Shown here in pieces: positions 24,470 to 33,302 of a stretch of 64,000 nucleotides of DNA (its first letter is position 1; the number at the start of each line of letters is the position of its first letter). Source of the stretch: Candidatus Woesearchaeota archaeon (GTDB taxonomy: Archaea; Nanobdellota; Nanobdellia; Woesearchaeales; JABIAG01); the NCBI GenBank assembly GCA_018653365.1, contig JABIAG010000003.1, positions 158,830 through 222,829 of the forward strand, in the 5' to 3' direction. The notes beneath the pieces are model-generated. The model was not told the origin of the DNA, ran no database searches, and saw only the letters and a list, made by a program, of their open reading frames with translations. The position numbers and the translations under genes were made by a program.

Positions 24470-25312
24470 ATGGTAGGTCGAATAGGAAGTTTTTATAATG
24501 GTCATAGAAAAGTATGTAATTTAACAGGGGGAGTTTTACTTTCTTTAGGGATTCTTGGAACTGGTGCTTTTGGTGTTAGAAAATATGCTGAGGGTAAAGC
24601 AGATGCTGCTCGAACAGAAGAACGACAGGCTGCTGCAGAAAGAGAGGCACAATTAAGAGCTCAAATGGCTGCTCAACAAAGAGCTGCTGGAAGAAGAACT
24701 AATTTTAGAGCATTCATAGGTTCAAATAGGTATGATGAAGGTATGCGTGGTCGTGACAAATTAAAAGCAGGTGCTAGTGGACGTTTTAAACATACTGATG
24801 AACAAGGAAATCAAACACCTTATCAAAACGGTTGGATTGCAAGAGGAATCGGACTTGTTGATGGTGGTGTTCGTGGAGCCTTTGCTGGTTTAAAGAATTA
24901 TACTTCGAGAGTTCCTGTGTTAAATTATGGTACTAAAATCGTTAATGGAACTGCAAATGGGATTATGAATTTTTCTGTTGGGGCTGTAGCTGACGTGCTT
25001 GAAGCAACCGATAAAGGTTTGGCTAAATTGTTCGGTTATGATGCTATGAAACCTATAGATCCTGCTGATCCTCGTGCTAAAAAACCTGCAGTTAATACTG
25101 GTGACCCAGAAAGTGCTGCAGCAATTGCTGCTCAAGGCTTTGGTGGTGGCTTACGACTTGGTTGGTTAGCTTGGATGGTGGATTGTCACAGAGACCATAA
25201 AGATGATCACAATAACAACAATAACAATAATGGAAATAATGGTAATAATAACTCTACTTCAGAACCGGATCTTGATGGGATTCTAGAAGGGGGAAACGAA
25301 TTCACAAATTAG
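24470..25312 (+). CDS. Hypothetical N-terminally anchored protein with His/Asp/Asn-rich tail
   Basis: 280 residues, family not recognised. One hydrophobic helix at about 18-36 (LTGGVLLSLGILGTGAFGV) is followed by an Ala/Arg/Glu helix rich in RAQMAAQQRAA. A Gly-rich middle includes a possible second hydrophobic piece near residue 220 (GLRLGWLAWMV). The tail has CHRDHKDDHNNNN followed by Asn/Gly repeats and an acidic end. It begins with ATG behind a TTGGAGGG ribosome site, with CTTTATAAG about 55 bases upstream. Opens a plus-strand run of surface genes, and the Asn-rich tail could be a linker or metal-binding tip. Function unknown. Confidence 0.65.
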   Translation: MVGRIGSFYNGHRKVCNLTGGVLLSLGILGTGAFGVRKYAEGKADAARTEERQAAAEREAQLRAQMAAQQRAAGRRTNFRAFIGSNRYDEGMRGRDKLKAGASGRFKHTDEQGNQTPYQNGWIARGIGLVDGGVRGAFAGLKNYTSRVPVLNYGTKIVNGTANGIMNFSVGAVADVLEATDKGLAKLFGYDAMKPIDPADPRAKKPAVNTGDPESAAAIAAQGFGGGLRLGWLAWMVDCHRDHKDDHNNNNNNNGNNGNNNSTSEPDLDGILEGGNEFTN

Positions 25313-25326
25313 GTGGGGGAAACAAA

Positions 25327-27324
25327 ATGAAAAAATTATTACTTTCAATTTTAATGTTGGTGCTTGTTTCTAGTTTTGTTTCTGCTTATGCGGATATTAC
25401 GTTTAATTTTGATCAGTCTGATGTTGGGGCAGTAGTATATGATTGTCTTGATGCTAGTTGTTCTAGTGTAACTGAATTTTCTGGAGCTTATGATCAAGTA
25501 ACAGATAATGGTGAGATCAGAGTTTTATTTCCATCAACTCTAAAACACGAAGGTTATGCATTATATTTTTATTCTGAAGACTTTGTACCAAAAGCTTACA
25601 AATCTACTTTTAATACAGGGGGAGATACCAACGCTCACACTTCTGAAATGGACATTCCTGCTTTTATTCAACTTGAAGACTGTCAAGCAGTTGTTGATAA
25701 ACCCGTTATATTAAATGCTGTTTACGAAAATGAACCTTTACAGATTAATACGAGAGCGAGTTTAGCTGCAACAACCTCTTCTGCTTTTAAGAGCGTTAAT
25801 AATGGGGTTGATTATGTTCCTGAACAACTTAGAGGAGAATTTTATTCATCTGATATTCAAGTTACTTTAGAAGTATTTTCTGAATCGAATGAGTTAGTTA
25901 AAAAAGAGGTTAGAAACTTAAATCTTTATTTGGATGAACAAAGAGAACTTAATTTTGAGTGGACTCCAATAACTGAAGGAGACTACTTTGTTAGAATTAC
26001 CTCAAAAGTAACTGATTCCCAATGTTCTTCTGATGTGGAAGCGTATGCTCGTAAGGATTTTTCAGTTTTACCTGGAAGACCTACTGACGAATATTATACT
26101 TTAATTAATGGTCTTGATGTTGATAATTCCTTTCCAAAAGAAAATTCTGAATTGACGTTCACATTTTCAAAGATAAGTAATTACGCAGATTCTGCACACA
26201 GACTTTTTACAGTACCGACTATTATGAACTACTGGGTTTATGATGCAGATCAAAATTTAATTTATACTGAACAAACAACTTTGCCGGCTAACGCTAATGT
26301 GTTTGATGCTGAAAGTTATTCATTCTCTTGGACTCCGGTTGTAAGCGGGGATTACACTATTGTTGTGGATGCAAGTGCCCAGGAAACAAAAGGGGATAGG
26401 CCAAACCTTGTTGAACGAATTGTTTTAGGTTTTTATGTTGGCGAAGAACCTGTTTATGACATTAATTTTCAAATCAGAGATAGTGATACTGGTCAAACTA
26501 TTCCTGGAGTAGTAATTAGAATGAATGGTTTGATGGGGATTACTGATGTTACTGGCACACTATCTTTTGCAGGGCTTTCTGCAGGTAATTATAATTATCT
26601 TGCAAAACACCCAGATTATGAAGATTTTTCTGGAAGTGTAGTTCTTGTTGATATTGGTAAAGATGTTTTCTTTTTCATGGATCATTTATCTGATCCTGAA
26701 GACCCTACTGATCCAACTGATCCAATTTCACAAATTACCTTTTCAAATTCACCACCTACAACTGCTTATGTGAGAGAACCTTATGAGTTTAATCTTAACG
26801 CAGTTAGTGATTTGGGTAATAATGTAATTTTTCAAGTAATAAAAGGACCAAGTAATTTTGAAATCAGTTCAACTGGTCAAATAACCTGGCTTCCACTTCC
26901 TCAACAGATTGGGGAAAATGAGATCCGAATTTTAGCAGCTGATGGTTCAGGTGTTTCTGAACTTGTTTGGAACGTTAATGTTTTAGCTCAAATGCCAGGT
27001 ACAAGAACCTCAACTGAAAGACTTAATGTTCTGGCAATTAGATTTCCTCTTGGTGATCAAACTAAGGCGGGCAGAACCATTGCAACATCAGTAGTTCTGG
27101 ATAGTAATGTGGATCTTGATGATTGTGTGCTTACAGTTTCAATTCCTGAATTAAGCGTTTTCAATAGAGTACATTTTGACCTAGATAAAAACGATGTAAG
27201 TTCAAAAACAGTTTATTTAGACATTCCTACTTATGCAAAAGCAGACACATATTTGGTTAGAATTAGTGTCGGGAATGAAGATGTTAAGAGGATAAAGCAC
27301 ATGCCTTTAACAATTATAAACTAA
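25327..27324 (+). CDS. Secreted multidomain surface protein with Ig-like domains
   Basis: 665 residues with a clear signal peptide (MKKLLLSILMLVLVSSFVSA). Several beta-sandwich regions follow. Around 375-460 is a carboxypeptidase-regulatory-like domain (TGQTIPGVVIRMNG, then GITDVTGTLSF). A Pro/Asp/Thr linker (DPTDPTDP) leads to a cadherin/He-PIG-like domain at about 475-555. The last 100 residues contain a SIPELSVF core also seen in the next gene. No C-terminal membrane helix is visible, so it is probably released or held by partners. Separated by 14 bases from the preceding gene, with a GGTGGGGG ribosome site. Likely an AglB substrate; several N-x-S/T sites occur. Confidence 0.75.
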   Translation: MKKLLLSILMLVLVSSFVSAYADITFNFDQSDVGAVVYDCLDASCSSVTEFSGAYDQVTDNGEIRVLFPSTLKHEGYALYFYSEDFVPKAYKSTFNTGGDTNAHTSEMDIPAFIQLEDCQAVVDKPVILNAVYENEPLQINTRASLAATTSSAFKSVNNGVDYVPEQLRGEFYSSDIQVTLEVFSESNELVKKEVRNLNLYLDEQRELNFEWTPITEGDYFVRITSKVTDSQCSSDVEAYARKDFSVLPGRPTDEYYTLINGLDVDNSFPKENSELTFTFSKISNYADSAHRLFTVPTIMNYWVYDADQNLIYTEQTTLPANANVFDAESYSFSWTPVVSGDYTIVVDASAQETKGDRPNLVERIVLGFYVGEEPVYDINFQIRDSDTGQTIPGVVIRMNGLMGITDVTGTLSFAGLSAGNYNYLAKHPDYEDFSGSVVLVDIGKDVFFFMDHLSDPEDPTDPTDPISQITFSNSPPTTAYVREPYEFNLNAVSDLGNNVIFQVIKGPSNFEISSTGQITWLPLPQQIGENEIRILAADGSGVSELVWNVNVLAQMPGTRTSTERLNVLAIRFPLGDQTKAGRTIATSVVLDSNVDLDDCVLTVSIPELSVFNRVHFDLDKNDVSSKTVYLDIPTYAKADTYLVRISVGNEDVKRIKHMPLTIIN

Positions 27325-27429
27325 TGAGTGGTTAAAGGGTTTAACTACTTGTATATACTAAACAACAGAAAGCTTTAAAAAAGTGCATTAATTACATTTA
27401 CAAATAATATGTATTTGGGGGTATAACAA

Positions 27430-28689
27430 ATGAAAGGAGTAATGAAATTAGCAGTATTTGTCGTTTGCTTAATATCACTTCTTATGGTGAGTGGCTTGGC
27501 AAGTGCTCTGCCAGATGTCGATTATGTCAAAATTAATGGTGACGAATTCGAAACTGGCGACACATTAGTTGTTGAAAAAGGTGAAGAAATTGAAGTTAAG
27601 GTCAAACTTCAAGCAGACCAAGATTATACAAATCTTAGGGTCGAAGCCGAAGTTTTAGGCTATGAATATAATGATCATGAAGATGATCTGGAAGATGAAA
27701 CCCATACTTTTGATATGGATGCTGGCGATACAGTATACAAGTCTCTGGAATTAAGTATTCCTGCAAGAGCAGACAAAGATTATTATGATCTAAGAGTCTC
27801 TATTGGTGGACGAACTGGCGCAGCTGTAGAAAAACTTTACAGATTAAATTTAAAGGGCAATAGACATTCTCTTGAAATTAAAAGAGTTATGTTACACCCA
27901 GCTAATTCTGTTGAAGCAGGAAGTTATCTTTTAGTTAACGCTAAAATAATTAACAGAGGAGAAAAAGACGAAGAAGATGTAAGAGTTACTGCAAGCATTC
28001 CTGAATTGGATCTTGAAGATTCTTACTACATAGATGAACTTGAAGAAGATGAATCTAAAACTTCTGAGGAACTTTTCCTAAGAATTCCAGCTTGTACAGA
28101 ACCAGGTGTTTATGAAGTTGTTTTTGAAGCAGAGTATGATGAAGAATACGAATCTGTAACAGAAACTACTGACATCGAAGTTGTTGAAAGCGAACTTTGT
28201 GGTGCAGACGCTGAGGATGGCGAATCACAATCAACTATCTCTGTTGGTACACAAACTCAACAAATAGTTCGTGGTAAAGGTGCAACTTATTCCATGACAA
28301 TCACAAATGATGGAAGATCCGACAAAACATACACTGTTGGTGTTTCTGGAGTTGATGATTGGGGAATTGTTAGAGTTGATCCTTCAACAACCGTTCTAGT
28401 TAAATCTGGACAAACCAAATCTGTTTTCGCTTTTGTAACCGCAGATAAAAAAGCTGACGTTGGTCAAAAATCATTCGTTATGACTGTTTCAACAGGCGAT
28501 GATTCACAACCTATTCAGCTTTATGCTAACCTTGTTAAAGGTGAAAGCGGAGCAAGAAAATGGGCAGAAGTTGTTCTGATAGCTCTTGTTATCTTGTTAA
28601 TTGTACTAGGCTTAGTTATTGGCTTTAGTAGAATGAGAAGAAGAGAAGAGATGGAAGACGAAGAACTAACTGGACAAACATATTATTAA
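27430..28689 (+). CDS. Abundant membrane-anchored S-layer-like surface protein
   Basis: 419 residues: a signal peptide to about residue 27 (ending SALASA-like in GLASALPD), acidic beta-rich outer domains, one C-terminal helix (VVLIALVILLIVLGLVIGF) and a short basic-then-acidic tail ending in GQTYY. The outer part is strongly acidic and contains VTASIPELDLEDSYYIDEL, matching a domain in the previous gene. COG1361-like S-layer repeat organisation is the best family guess. High expression is suggested by its own TATA box (GCTTTAAAAAAG), a long leader with GGGGGT, careful codon use and a strong T-rich terminator. Probably the structural coat or a main N-glycan acceptor; function inferred. Confidence 0.75.
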   Translation: MKGVMKLAVFVVCLISLLMVSGLASALPDVDYVKINGDEFETGDTLVVEKGEEIEVKVKLQADQDYTNLRVEAEVLGYEYNDHEDDLEDETHTFDMDAGDTVYKSLELSIPARADKDYYDLRVSIGGRTGAAVEKLYRLNLKGNRHSLEIKRVMLHPANSVEAGSYLLVNAKIINRGEKDEEDVRVTASIPELDLEDSYYIDELEEDESKTSEELFLRIPACTEPGVYEVVFEAEYDEEYESVTETTDIEVVESELCGADAEDGESQSTISVGTQTQQIVRGKGATYSMTITNDGRSDKTYTVGVSGVDDWGIVRVDPSTTVLVKSGQTKSVFAFVTADKKADVGQKSFVMTVSTGDDSQPIQLYANLVKGESGARKWAEVVLIALVILLIVLGLVIGFSRMRRREEMEDEELTGQTYY

Positions 28690-28722
28690 TTTTTTTCTTT
28701 TTTTGTTATACCCTTTTTTTTT
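28690..28722 (+). terminator. T-rich archaeal terminator after the S-layer-like gene
   Basis: Directly after the stop codon come two oligo-T stretches, TTTTTTTCTTTTTTT (28690-28704) and a run of nine T (28714-28722), with no stem-loop. Poly-T tracts are the known intrinsic terminator of archaeal RNA polymerase. The next gene starts 33 bases on with its own ribosome site. Confidence 0.6.
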
Positions 28723-28754
28723 AATTTAATAAAATCATGAGTGGGGACTAAGCA

Positions 28755-30479
28755 ATGAAAAAACTATTATTTTTTTTGGCACTTCTATTAATCATTCCTG
28801 TTGTATCTGCAGCATCTTGTCCTTGTACTCCAATTGAATACGAGTTTAAAATTACTAATACCTATCCCTCTCCTGAAACCTTCTCTTTTGAATCAACAGT
28901 GCAGAATGGCCAGGTTGTTTTTTCTCCAAGTCAGATCACTTTGGCATCAGGTAAAAGCAAAACTATTCATGCATCTTTGCTAACGCCTTGTTCTGTTCAT
29001 GGTAATTATACATTTAATTTTAAAGTAAATGCTGAACAGGCAGAAAAAACTAAAATCTTGCCAGCAAAAGCAGAAATTTTGTCTTGTTATGACTTTTCCA
29101 TTAGTGCTAAACAGATTGGAAACGTTTTAGAGTCTCAAACTGTTGCTTATGAAACCTGTGTTGATGAGGAATATCAAATTCCCTTAAGAATTTCTAATAA
29201 TGCTGAGTTTACAAATAAGTTTGATCTTGAAATTGAGGGCAAATATGCCTCTTTAGAGCATGATACTTTATTATTAGGTTCAGACACTGGCGCACTGGTT
29301 AACATCTCGTTTAACCCTGGAAAAGTGGGTAATTATTCACTATTTTTTGAGGCAGAGTCCCAATTGGGGGATGTTGAGAAAAAGATAAGGTTGCCAGTGA
29401 CGGTTAAAGATTGTTATAGTCTTAAAATTACAGCTCCATCTAAGTTCTGGGTGGGGGAAGAAGACATTCCCATTTTATTAGAAAATCAGGGTTCTGAGGA
29501 GGTTAATGCGTTATTGAGTGTTGATTCAGAACTTGTTTCTTTGGACAAAACCGCGCTAGTTATTGAAAATTCAGAGGTTGTTAATTTAGTTATTGAATCT
29601 TCTGAACATGTTGGTGTGGAGAAGGTTAATCTCAAGATTTCTTTGGATAATGGAGAAGTACTATCTAAAGATATGAAACTGGTTTTTGGTAATCCTTGGG
29701 TTTATTCTTATCTTTGGTATTTTGTTGGAGCACTCATTATAATCATTTTAATTGTCTTATTTATTGTTTTATCTTCCTTTGGTAAAACTCAAAAAATTGT
29801 TGAAAGCATTAAAAGAAAAGCAGGGATTAAACAAACAAAACAAACTGTTTCAAATCAAACTAAAATTGCTAAAACTCCAAAAGCTCCTAAACCCGAAAAT
29901 AAGTCATATAAATGCATTATTTCATTAATTGTTTTAATCATTATTCTTGCGTTAATATTCTCTCTTCCAATTCCGACTGTTGCGCCAAATCTTGCTGATG
30001 AAAATGTTACATTTGGAAGCTTACCTGAGTTAAAATGGAATAATAACAGGTTGTTAAGAGTGGATCTTTCAGACATTAACGCCTCAAATACCAAACTATT
30101 GACTAATGATAAGGTGTTTGTTCGGTCTTTAGGAAAGGTTGCTTATCTTGCTGCTAATAGTAATTGGACAGGTTCTGATTTTATTGACCTAGTTAAAGAC
30201 AATAGTACTGAAAATGTTTTATTTGATTTAGATTCTGAAAATCTTAAGGGATTCTTCCCACATGGTGTTAATGTTTACAAGACTCTTGGAATTTACGTTT
30301 ATGATTCTGTTCGAACGCCTATTGGGTTGAGTATTCTTATTTTGGTAGTGCTTCTAATCGCTATTCTCTTAGTTATCTTTTTACCCTCTAAGGATGTGGG
30401 AAAAGATGAATCTAAGGGAAAGGGGAAGTCTAAGATAAAAAAGGCAGATCATAGACTTACTAGAATTGTTGTTAAATGA
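28755..30479 (+). CDS. Membrane-anchored surface protein with Cys-bounded Ig-like domains
   Basis: 574 residues with a signal peptide (MKKLLFFLALLLIIPVVSAA). Three or so beta-sandwich domains each begin with or contain conserved Cys in CPCTPIEY, SCYDFSI and DCYSLKI patterns, suggesting repeats of a CARDB/NPCBM-like module. A membrane helix at about 318-340 is followed by a Lys-rich cytoplasmic segment, a second helix near 385-405, a short outer domain, and a final helix near 530-555 with a basic tail. Starts 66 bases after the S-layer-like gene, with a GAGTGGGG ribosome site. Possibly a scaffold holding the surface layer; the role is not established. Confidence 0.7.
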   Translation: MKKLLFFLALLLIIPVVSAASCPCTPIEYEFKITNTYPSPETFSFESTVQNGQVVFSPSQITLASGKSKTIHASLLTPCSVHGNYTFNFKVNAEQAEKTKILPAKAEILSCYDFSISAKQIGNVLESQTVAYETCVDEEYQIPLRISNNAEFTNKFDLEIEGKYASLEHDTLLLGSDTGALVNISFNPGKVGNYSLFFEAESQLGDVEKKIRLPVTVKDCYSLKITAPSKFWVGEEDIPILLENQGSEEVNALLSVDSELVSLDKTALVIENSEVVNLVIESSEHVGVEKVNLKISLDNGEVLSKDMKLVFGNPWVYSYLWYFVGALIIIILIVLFIVLSSFGKTQKIVESIKRKAGIKQTKQTVSNQTKIAKTPKAPKPENKSYKCIISLIVLIIILALIFSLPIPTVAPNLADENVTFGSLPELKWNNNRLLRVDLSDINASNTKLLTNDKVFVRSLGKVAYLAANSNWTGSDFIDLVKDNSTENVLFDLDSENLKGFFPHGVNVYKTLGIYVYDSVRTPIGLSILILVVLLIAILLVIFLPSKDVGKDESKGKGKSKIKKADHRLTRIVVK

Positions 30480-30519
30480 TATTATTATCTTTAAAAATCA
30501 CTTTTTGTTCTTTCTTGGC

Positions 30520-31023
30520 ATGTTAGCTAAATCAATGGAGTATGGCAGAATCTTACAAAAAGTTACAGACAGATTGGAAGTGCAAGTAAGTAATGGCGAA
30601 CGATTTGATCATGGTCCGTTAATTAGGGGGTTTAAACTGAATCGTACTGAAGAACGCATTATTGCTTGTGAGGCTTCTGGTGCTTATCTTAAACTTTCTG
30701 CAGAGTTTGAAGCAGAGCAACAGTTTAGATGCGCGACAATGCCTTATGTTGAAGGTGCATATCGTGGTCTTGCTTTGTTGGGTGTGACTGTGGGGTTGTT
30801 ATTGAGTTATGGGCTTAAAGATATTGAGTCTCCAACTGCTGTTCTTACTTATTGTGCAGGGGGCGCTTTTGGCGCTTCTAGAGATTTTATTGCAAGAAGG
30901 GTTACTGCTCAATTAGCTAACATATCTCATAGAAGAAAGGGAGAACTTTTCAATGCGCATTCTTGGCGATTAGAAACAGGACATTCTTTGATGATGGAGT
31001 TTACTGGTGCGGATAGATTATAG
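30520..31023 (+). CDS. Hypothetical protein with central membrane helices
   Basis: About 167 residues from the chosen ATG at 30520, which lies about 25 bases after a CTTTAAAAAT box. The track's 30466 start overlaps the previous gene. The N-terminal half is charged (RILQKVTDRLEVQV and a possible dimerisation stretch). Two hydrophobic segments appear near GLALLGVTVGLLLSYGL and AVLTYCAGGAFGAS, and the C-terminus is soluble with His and Arg. No family recognised. It ends 10 bases before the convergent permease gene. Confidence 0.55.
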   Translation: MLAKSMEYGRILQKVTDRLEVQVSNGERFDHGPLIRGFKLNRTEERIIACEASGAYLKLSAEFEAEQQFRCATMPYVEGAYRGLALLGVTVGLLLSYGLKDIESPTAVLTYCAGGAFGASRDFIARRVTAQLANISHRRKGELFNAHSWRLETGHSLMMEFTGADRL

Positions 31024-31032
31024 ATGCCTTAA

Positions 31033-32178
31033 TCAAAATAGGTTAATTATTACATACCCAATTCCTGCTACAAACACAGTCATAAGTATGATGCTTAACA
31101 CCCAGTGTATTTTCATTTGGTATTCTGGCTTCCTCTTACCTAATTTTTTAGCCCGGTGGAACATGATTACAACCATTCCTCCAACTAACCCACCTGCAAT
31201 TGCACCCGTAATGCCTAATAATTGTATGAAGTTTGTTACATCGAATACTTGATCTAATAGGAATACAATTAGGGGAACAGAAATTGTTAACAAGAATGCT
31301 TTCTTTTTACTCATTTTGTAATCATATTTGTACATCTCTTTCATTGCCATTCCTAGTGCTAAGAATGAGGTGCCCATTGCAGCTATTGCAAATAAATTTA
31401 CTATGATTCCTATTGGGCCATTAACGAATACATTCAAAGCAGAAGAAGCGATTCTTTCATCTGCACCTAATGAGTTAAACCCGGTTATTCCAACAACACC
31501 TACAGTCATTAATGCAAATAGTACATAGATTAGTATGGGGATTGCACTTCCCCAAATGATTGCTTTCTTAACACTTTTTTTATGTTTAGTTAGTTGTTCT
31601 TTTAGTAATGGGATGGAAGTTAAGCCAAGATATGCGAATAGAATCATTCCATAGGGTAAAAATAGATTTCCACTACCTGCCCCCAAGTTCTGTAGTTTAA
31701 CAAACGGAATTGCCATCAGTGCAACAATTATTACTGCTAGTGTTAGTACAACTACTAATATTAATTCGGTTTTTCCAACGCTTTTCAATCCACGATGTAA
31801 TAAGTAACTTCCAATAACAAAGAATGCCAGGCTCCATAAGAATGGGTTCCCTCCAAATAGTGAGGCTAGTGAAGTTCCCTCGCCCATCGTGTACGCAATT
31901 AATGCACCATATATTTCTATCATCATTGCGATCATTAGAATTACTTTACCTTTCTTACCAACATATTTTTCTGCATAACCTGTTAGTTGATGATTTCCTT
32001 TTGTTCTTAGTGCTACCTCTCCCACGTAAAGGTTTAATACTAATAATAATAATCCAATTCCAACCAGGTCTATAATGCCTGCAACAATTCCTGCCTTTGC
32101 AATAACATAGGGTATTCCAAGAACTCCTGCTCCAACAATGGTACCAATTAGTGTTGCTATTGCAATACTTTCTTTCAT
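31033..32178 (-). CDS. Amino-acid permease (AAAP/aromatic permease-like)
   Basis: 381 residues with about 11 membrane helices. The N-terminal AIATLIGTIVGAGVLGIPYVIAKAG is the hallmark first helix of the amino acid/auxin permease and aromatic (TyrP/Mtr) families, where the GAGVLGIP bend forms the substrate site. It should import an amino acid with a cation. The ATG at 32178 follows a TATA-like stretch, and the gene seems to be transcribed alone. An amino-acid importer fits the reduced biosynthesis expected in DPANN archaea. Substrate not determined. Confidence 0.88.
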   Translation of the reverse strand: MKESIAIATLIGTIVGAGVLGIPYVIAKAGIVAGIIDLVGIGLLLLVLNLYVGEVALRTKGNHQLTGYAEKYVGKKGKVILMIAMMIEIYGALIAYTMGEGTSLASLFGGNPFLWSLAFFVIGSYLLHRGLKSVGKTELILVVVLTLAVIIVALMAIPFVKLQNLGAGSGNLFLPYGMILFAYLGLTSIPLLKEQLTKHKKSVKKAIIWGSAIPILIYVLFALMTVGVVGITGFNSLGADERIASSALNVFVNGPIGIIVNLFAIAAMGTSFLALGMAMKEMYKYDYKMSKKKAFLLTISVPLIVFLLDQVFDVTNFIQLLGITGAIAGGLVGGMVVIMFHRAKKLGKRKPEYQMKIHWVLSIILMTVFVAGIGYVIINLF

Positions 32179-32209
32179 GACTTATTCTTGTGCTAACTCA
32201 TATAAAAAC

Positions 32210-32812
32210 TTATCTTCTGAACTTGTGGTACATTGCTTCTGCCAGATCTAACAAGGGAGTCACACTTCTCGCTTTGATTTCAAGTCCATGTATTGGTAGA
32301 TAATGTTCTAGTCTTATGTGTTGGATTGCACATCCAAACTCTTTGCAGTATTCAAAGAATGCTTTTGCTGCTTTTGTTGTTGTGTAAAATGCAACTCCTG
32401 GTGCTGCCTTGTTTCTGGTGTGACCTCTACAACTATTCATTGGAGCGCCGCCCATTGCTGATGTGAGTGCAGTTAGTGCTGAAACCCCCACATCAAAATG
32501 TAATATTTCGTGAATGTCCCCTAGGTCTCTTATTTTTCCTTCAACTCCTGAACAGAACTCCTCAAATTCTTGTGCATTTTTTGATTGCGTGTCGGCTTTT
32601 TCTAATAAGTAACGTTCTATTGTTATTTGGCGTGCAACATTTTCCCAGTCTAACCATCTATAATCTTCATATTGGTGGTTGCTAGCGAGAAATCGGGTGT
32701 CAATTCCTTGATCATCTTCCTCTTCACTAAACCCAAGAACCTCTTCTCCAGGCATACCTATCCATCGAGTACTTACTCTTTGATGCATTTCAACATCATA
32801 CTCGGGAATCAT
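32210..32812 (-). CDS. Hypothetical protein
   Basis: 200 residues, soluble, family not recognised. The N-terminal third is acidic (FSEEEDDQ), the middle is helical (VARQITIERYLLEK), and the C-terminal part contains MNSCRGHTRN, a Cys and His-rich stretch, followed by an alpha/beta-looking region ending in a basic tail. The pattern 'aLtsAMGGAPMNSCRGH' suggests a conserved active-site loop, since it combines Cys, Arg and His. It lies between the permease and tRNA-Trp on the same strand. Similar short proteins that limit peptide or nucleotide handling exist, but no assignment is justified. Confidence 0.6.
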   Translation of the reverse strand: MIPEYDVEMHQRVSTRWIGMPGEEVLGFSEEEDDQGIDTRFLASNHQYEDYRWLDWENVARQITIERYLLEKADTQSKNAQEFEEFCSGVEGKIRDLGDIHEILHFDVGVSALTALTSAMGGAPMNSCRGHTRNKAAPGVAFYTTTKAAKAFFEYCKEFGCAIQHIRLEHYLPIHGLEIKARSVTPLLDLAEAMYHKFRR

Positions 32813-32857
32813 GCTTCTGCTAATGCATTCTAATTTAAGAAGATTATTGAGAAATGG

Positions 32858-32970
32858 TGGGGACGCCAGGATTCGAACCCGGATCCATAGGTTTCTTCAG
32901 AGTCATTGGCTTTCGCCTCATTTTTCCATTACTGGAGCCCATTATTCTAGCCAGATTATACTACGTCCCC
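32858..32970 (-). tRNA. trnW: tRNA-Trp (CCA anticodon) with a 39-nt intron
   Basis: The acceptor GGGGACG (5' end at 32970) pairs with CGTCCCC, with A as the discriminator. The T arm is CCGGG-TTCGAAT-CCTGG and the anticodon stem ATGGG pairs with CCTAT. The loop reads CT-CCA-G then A. Removing 39 bases (about 32893-32931) between positions 37 and 38, the canonical archaeal intron site, leaves a 74-nt tRNA. The three bases beyond the discriminator are CCA (32855-32857), so the tail is encoded. A TATA box (AATATTTATAAAATG) lies 25-35 bases upstream. The intron holds a GGC-GAAA-GCC hairpin. Confidence 0.92.
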
Positions 32971-33008
32971 ATTAAGCTGAAAGAACCCAAGTCATTTTAT
33001 AAATATTT

Positions 33009-33302
33009 CTACCACTCTACATAATCGCCCTTTTTTAGGGGTATGTCAAACGGAGTTTCAACAATATATTTTGCTTTTTGTTTTGGGGCGTAAAACATAA
33101 ATGGTTTTAACCCCTGTTTAATCTCGATTATTCTTTTATCTTTGTCTAAAAAGTATACATCTAATGGGAAGAACACAAATAGCATGTGGATTCCTTCAAT
33201 TCTTTCCTTACGTAACTCAAATATTACAGTTCTTTTTTTAGAAAACATCAGTCCAATTCCTTGAGTGAACCAATTTTTGAGAACTTTGCCCTCAATTTTC
33301 AT
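33009..33302 (-). CDS. DUF192-family protein
   Basis: 97 residues forming one small beta-rich domain. FTQGIGLMFSKK is the characteristic 'r..GLMfr' start, followed by MLFVFFPLDVYFLDKDKRII and a C-terminal YIVETPFDIPLKKGDYVEW, as in DUF192 proteins. Bacterial and archaeal members are small and often secreted, with unknown function; this one has no signal peptide. It overlaps the upstream HTH gene by 4 bases (33299-33302), so they are cotranscribed under the promoter beside the TGAGACT array. Confidence 0.85.
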   Translation of the reverse strand: MKIEGKVLKNWFTQGIGLMFSKKRTVIFELRKERIEGIHMLFVFFPLDVYFLDKDKRIIEIKQGLKPFMFYAPKQKAKYIVETPFDIPLKKGDYVEW

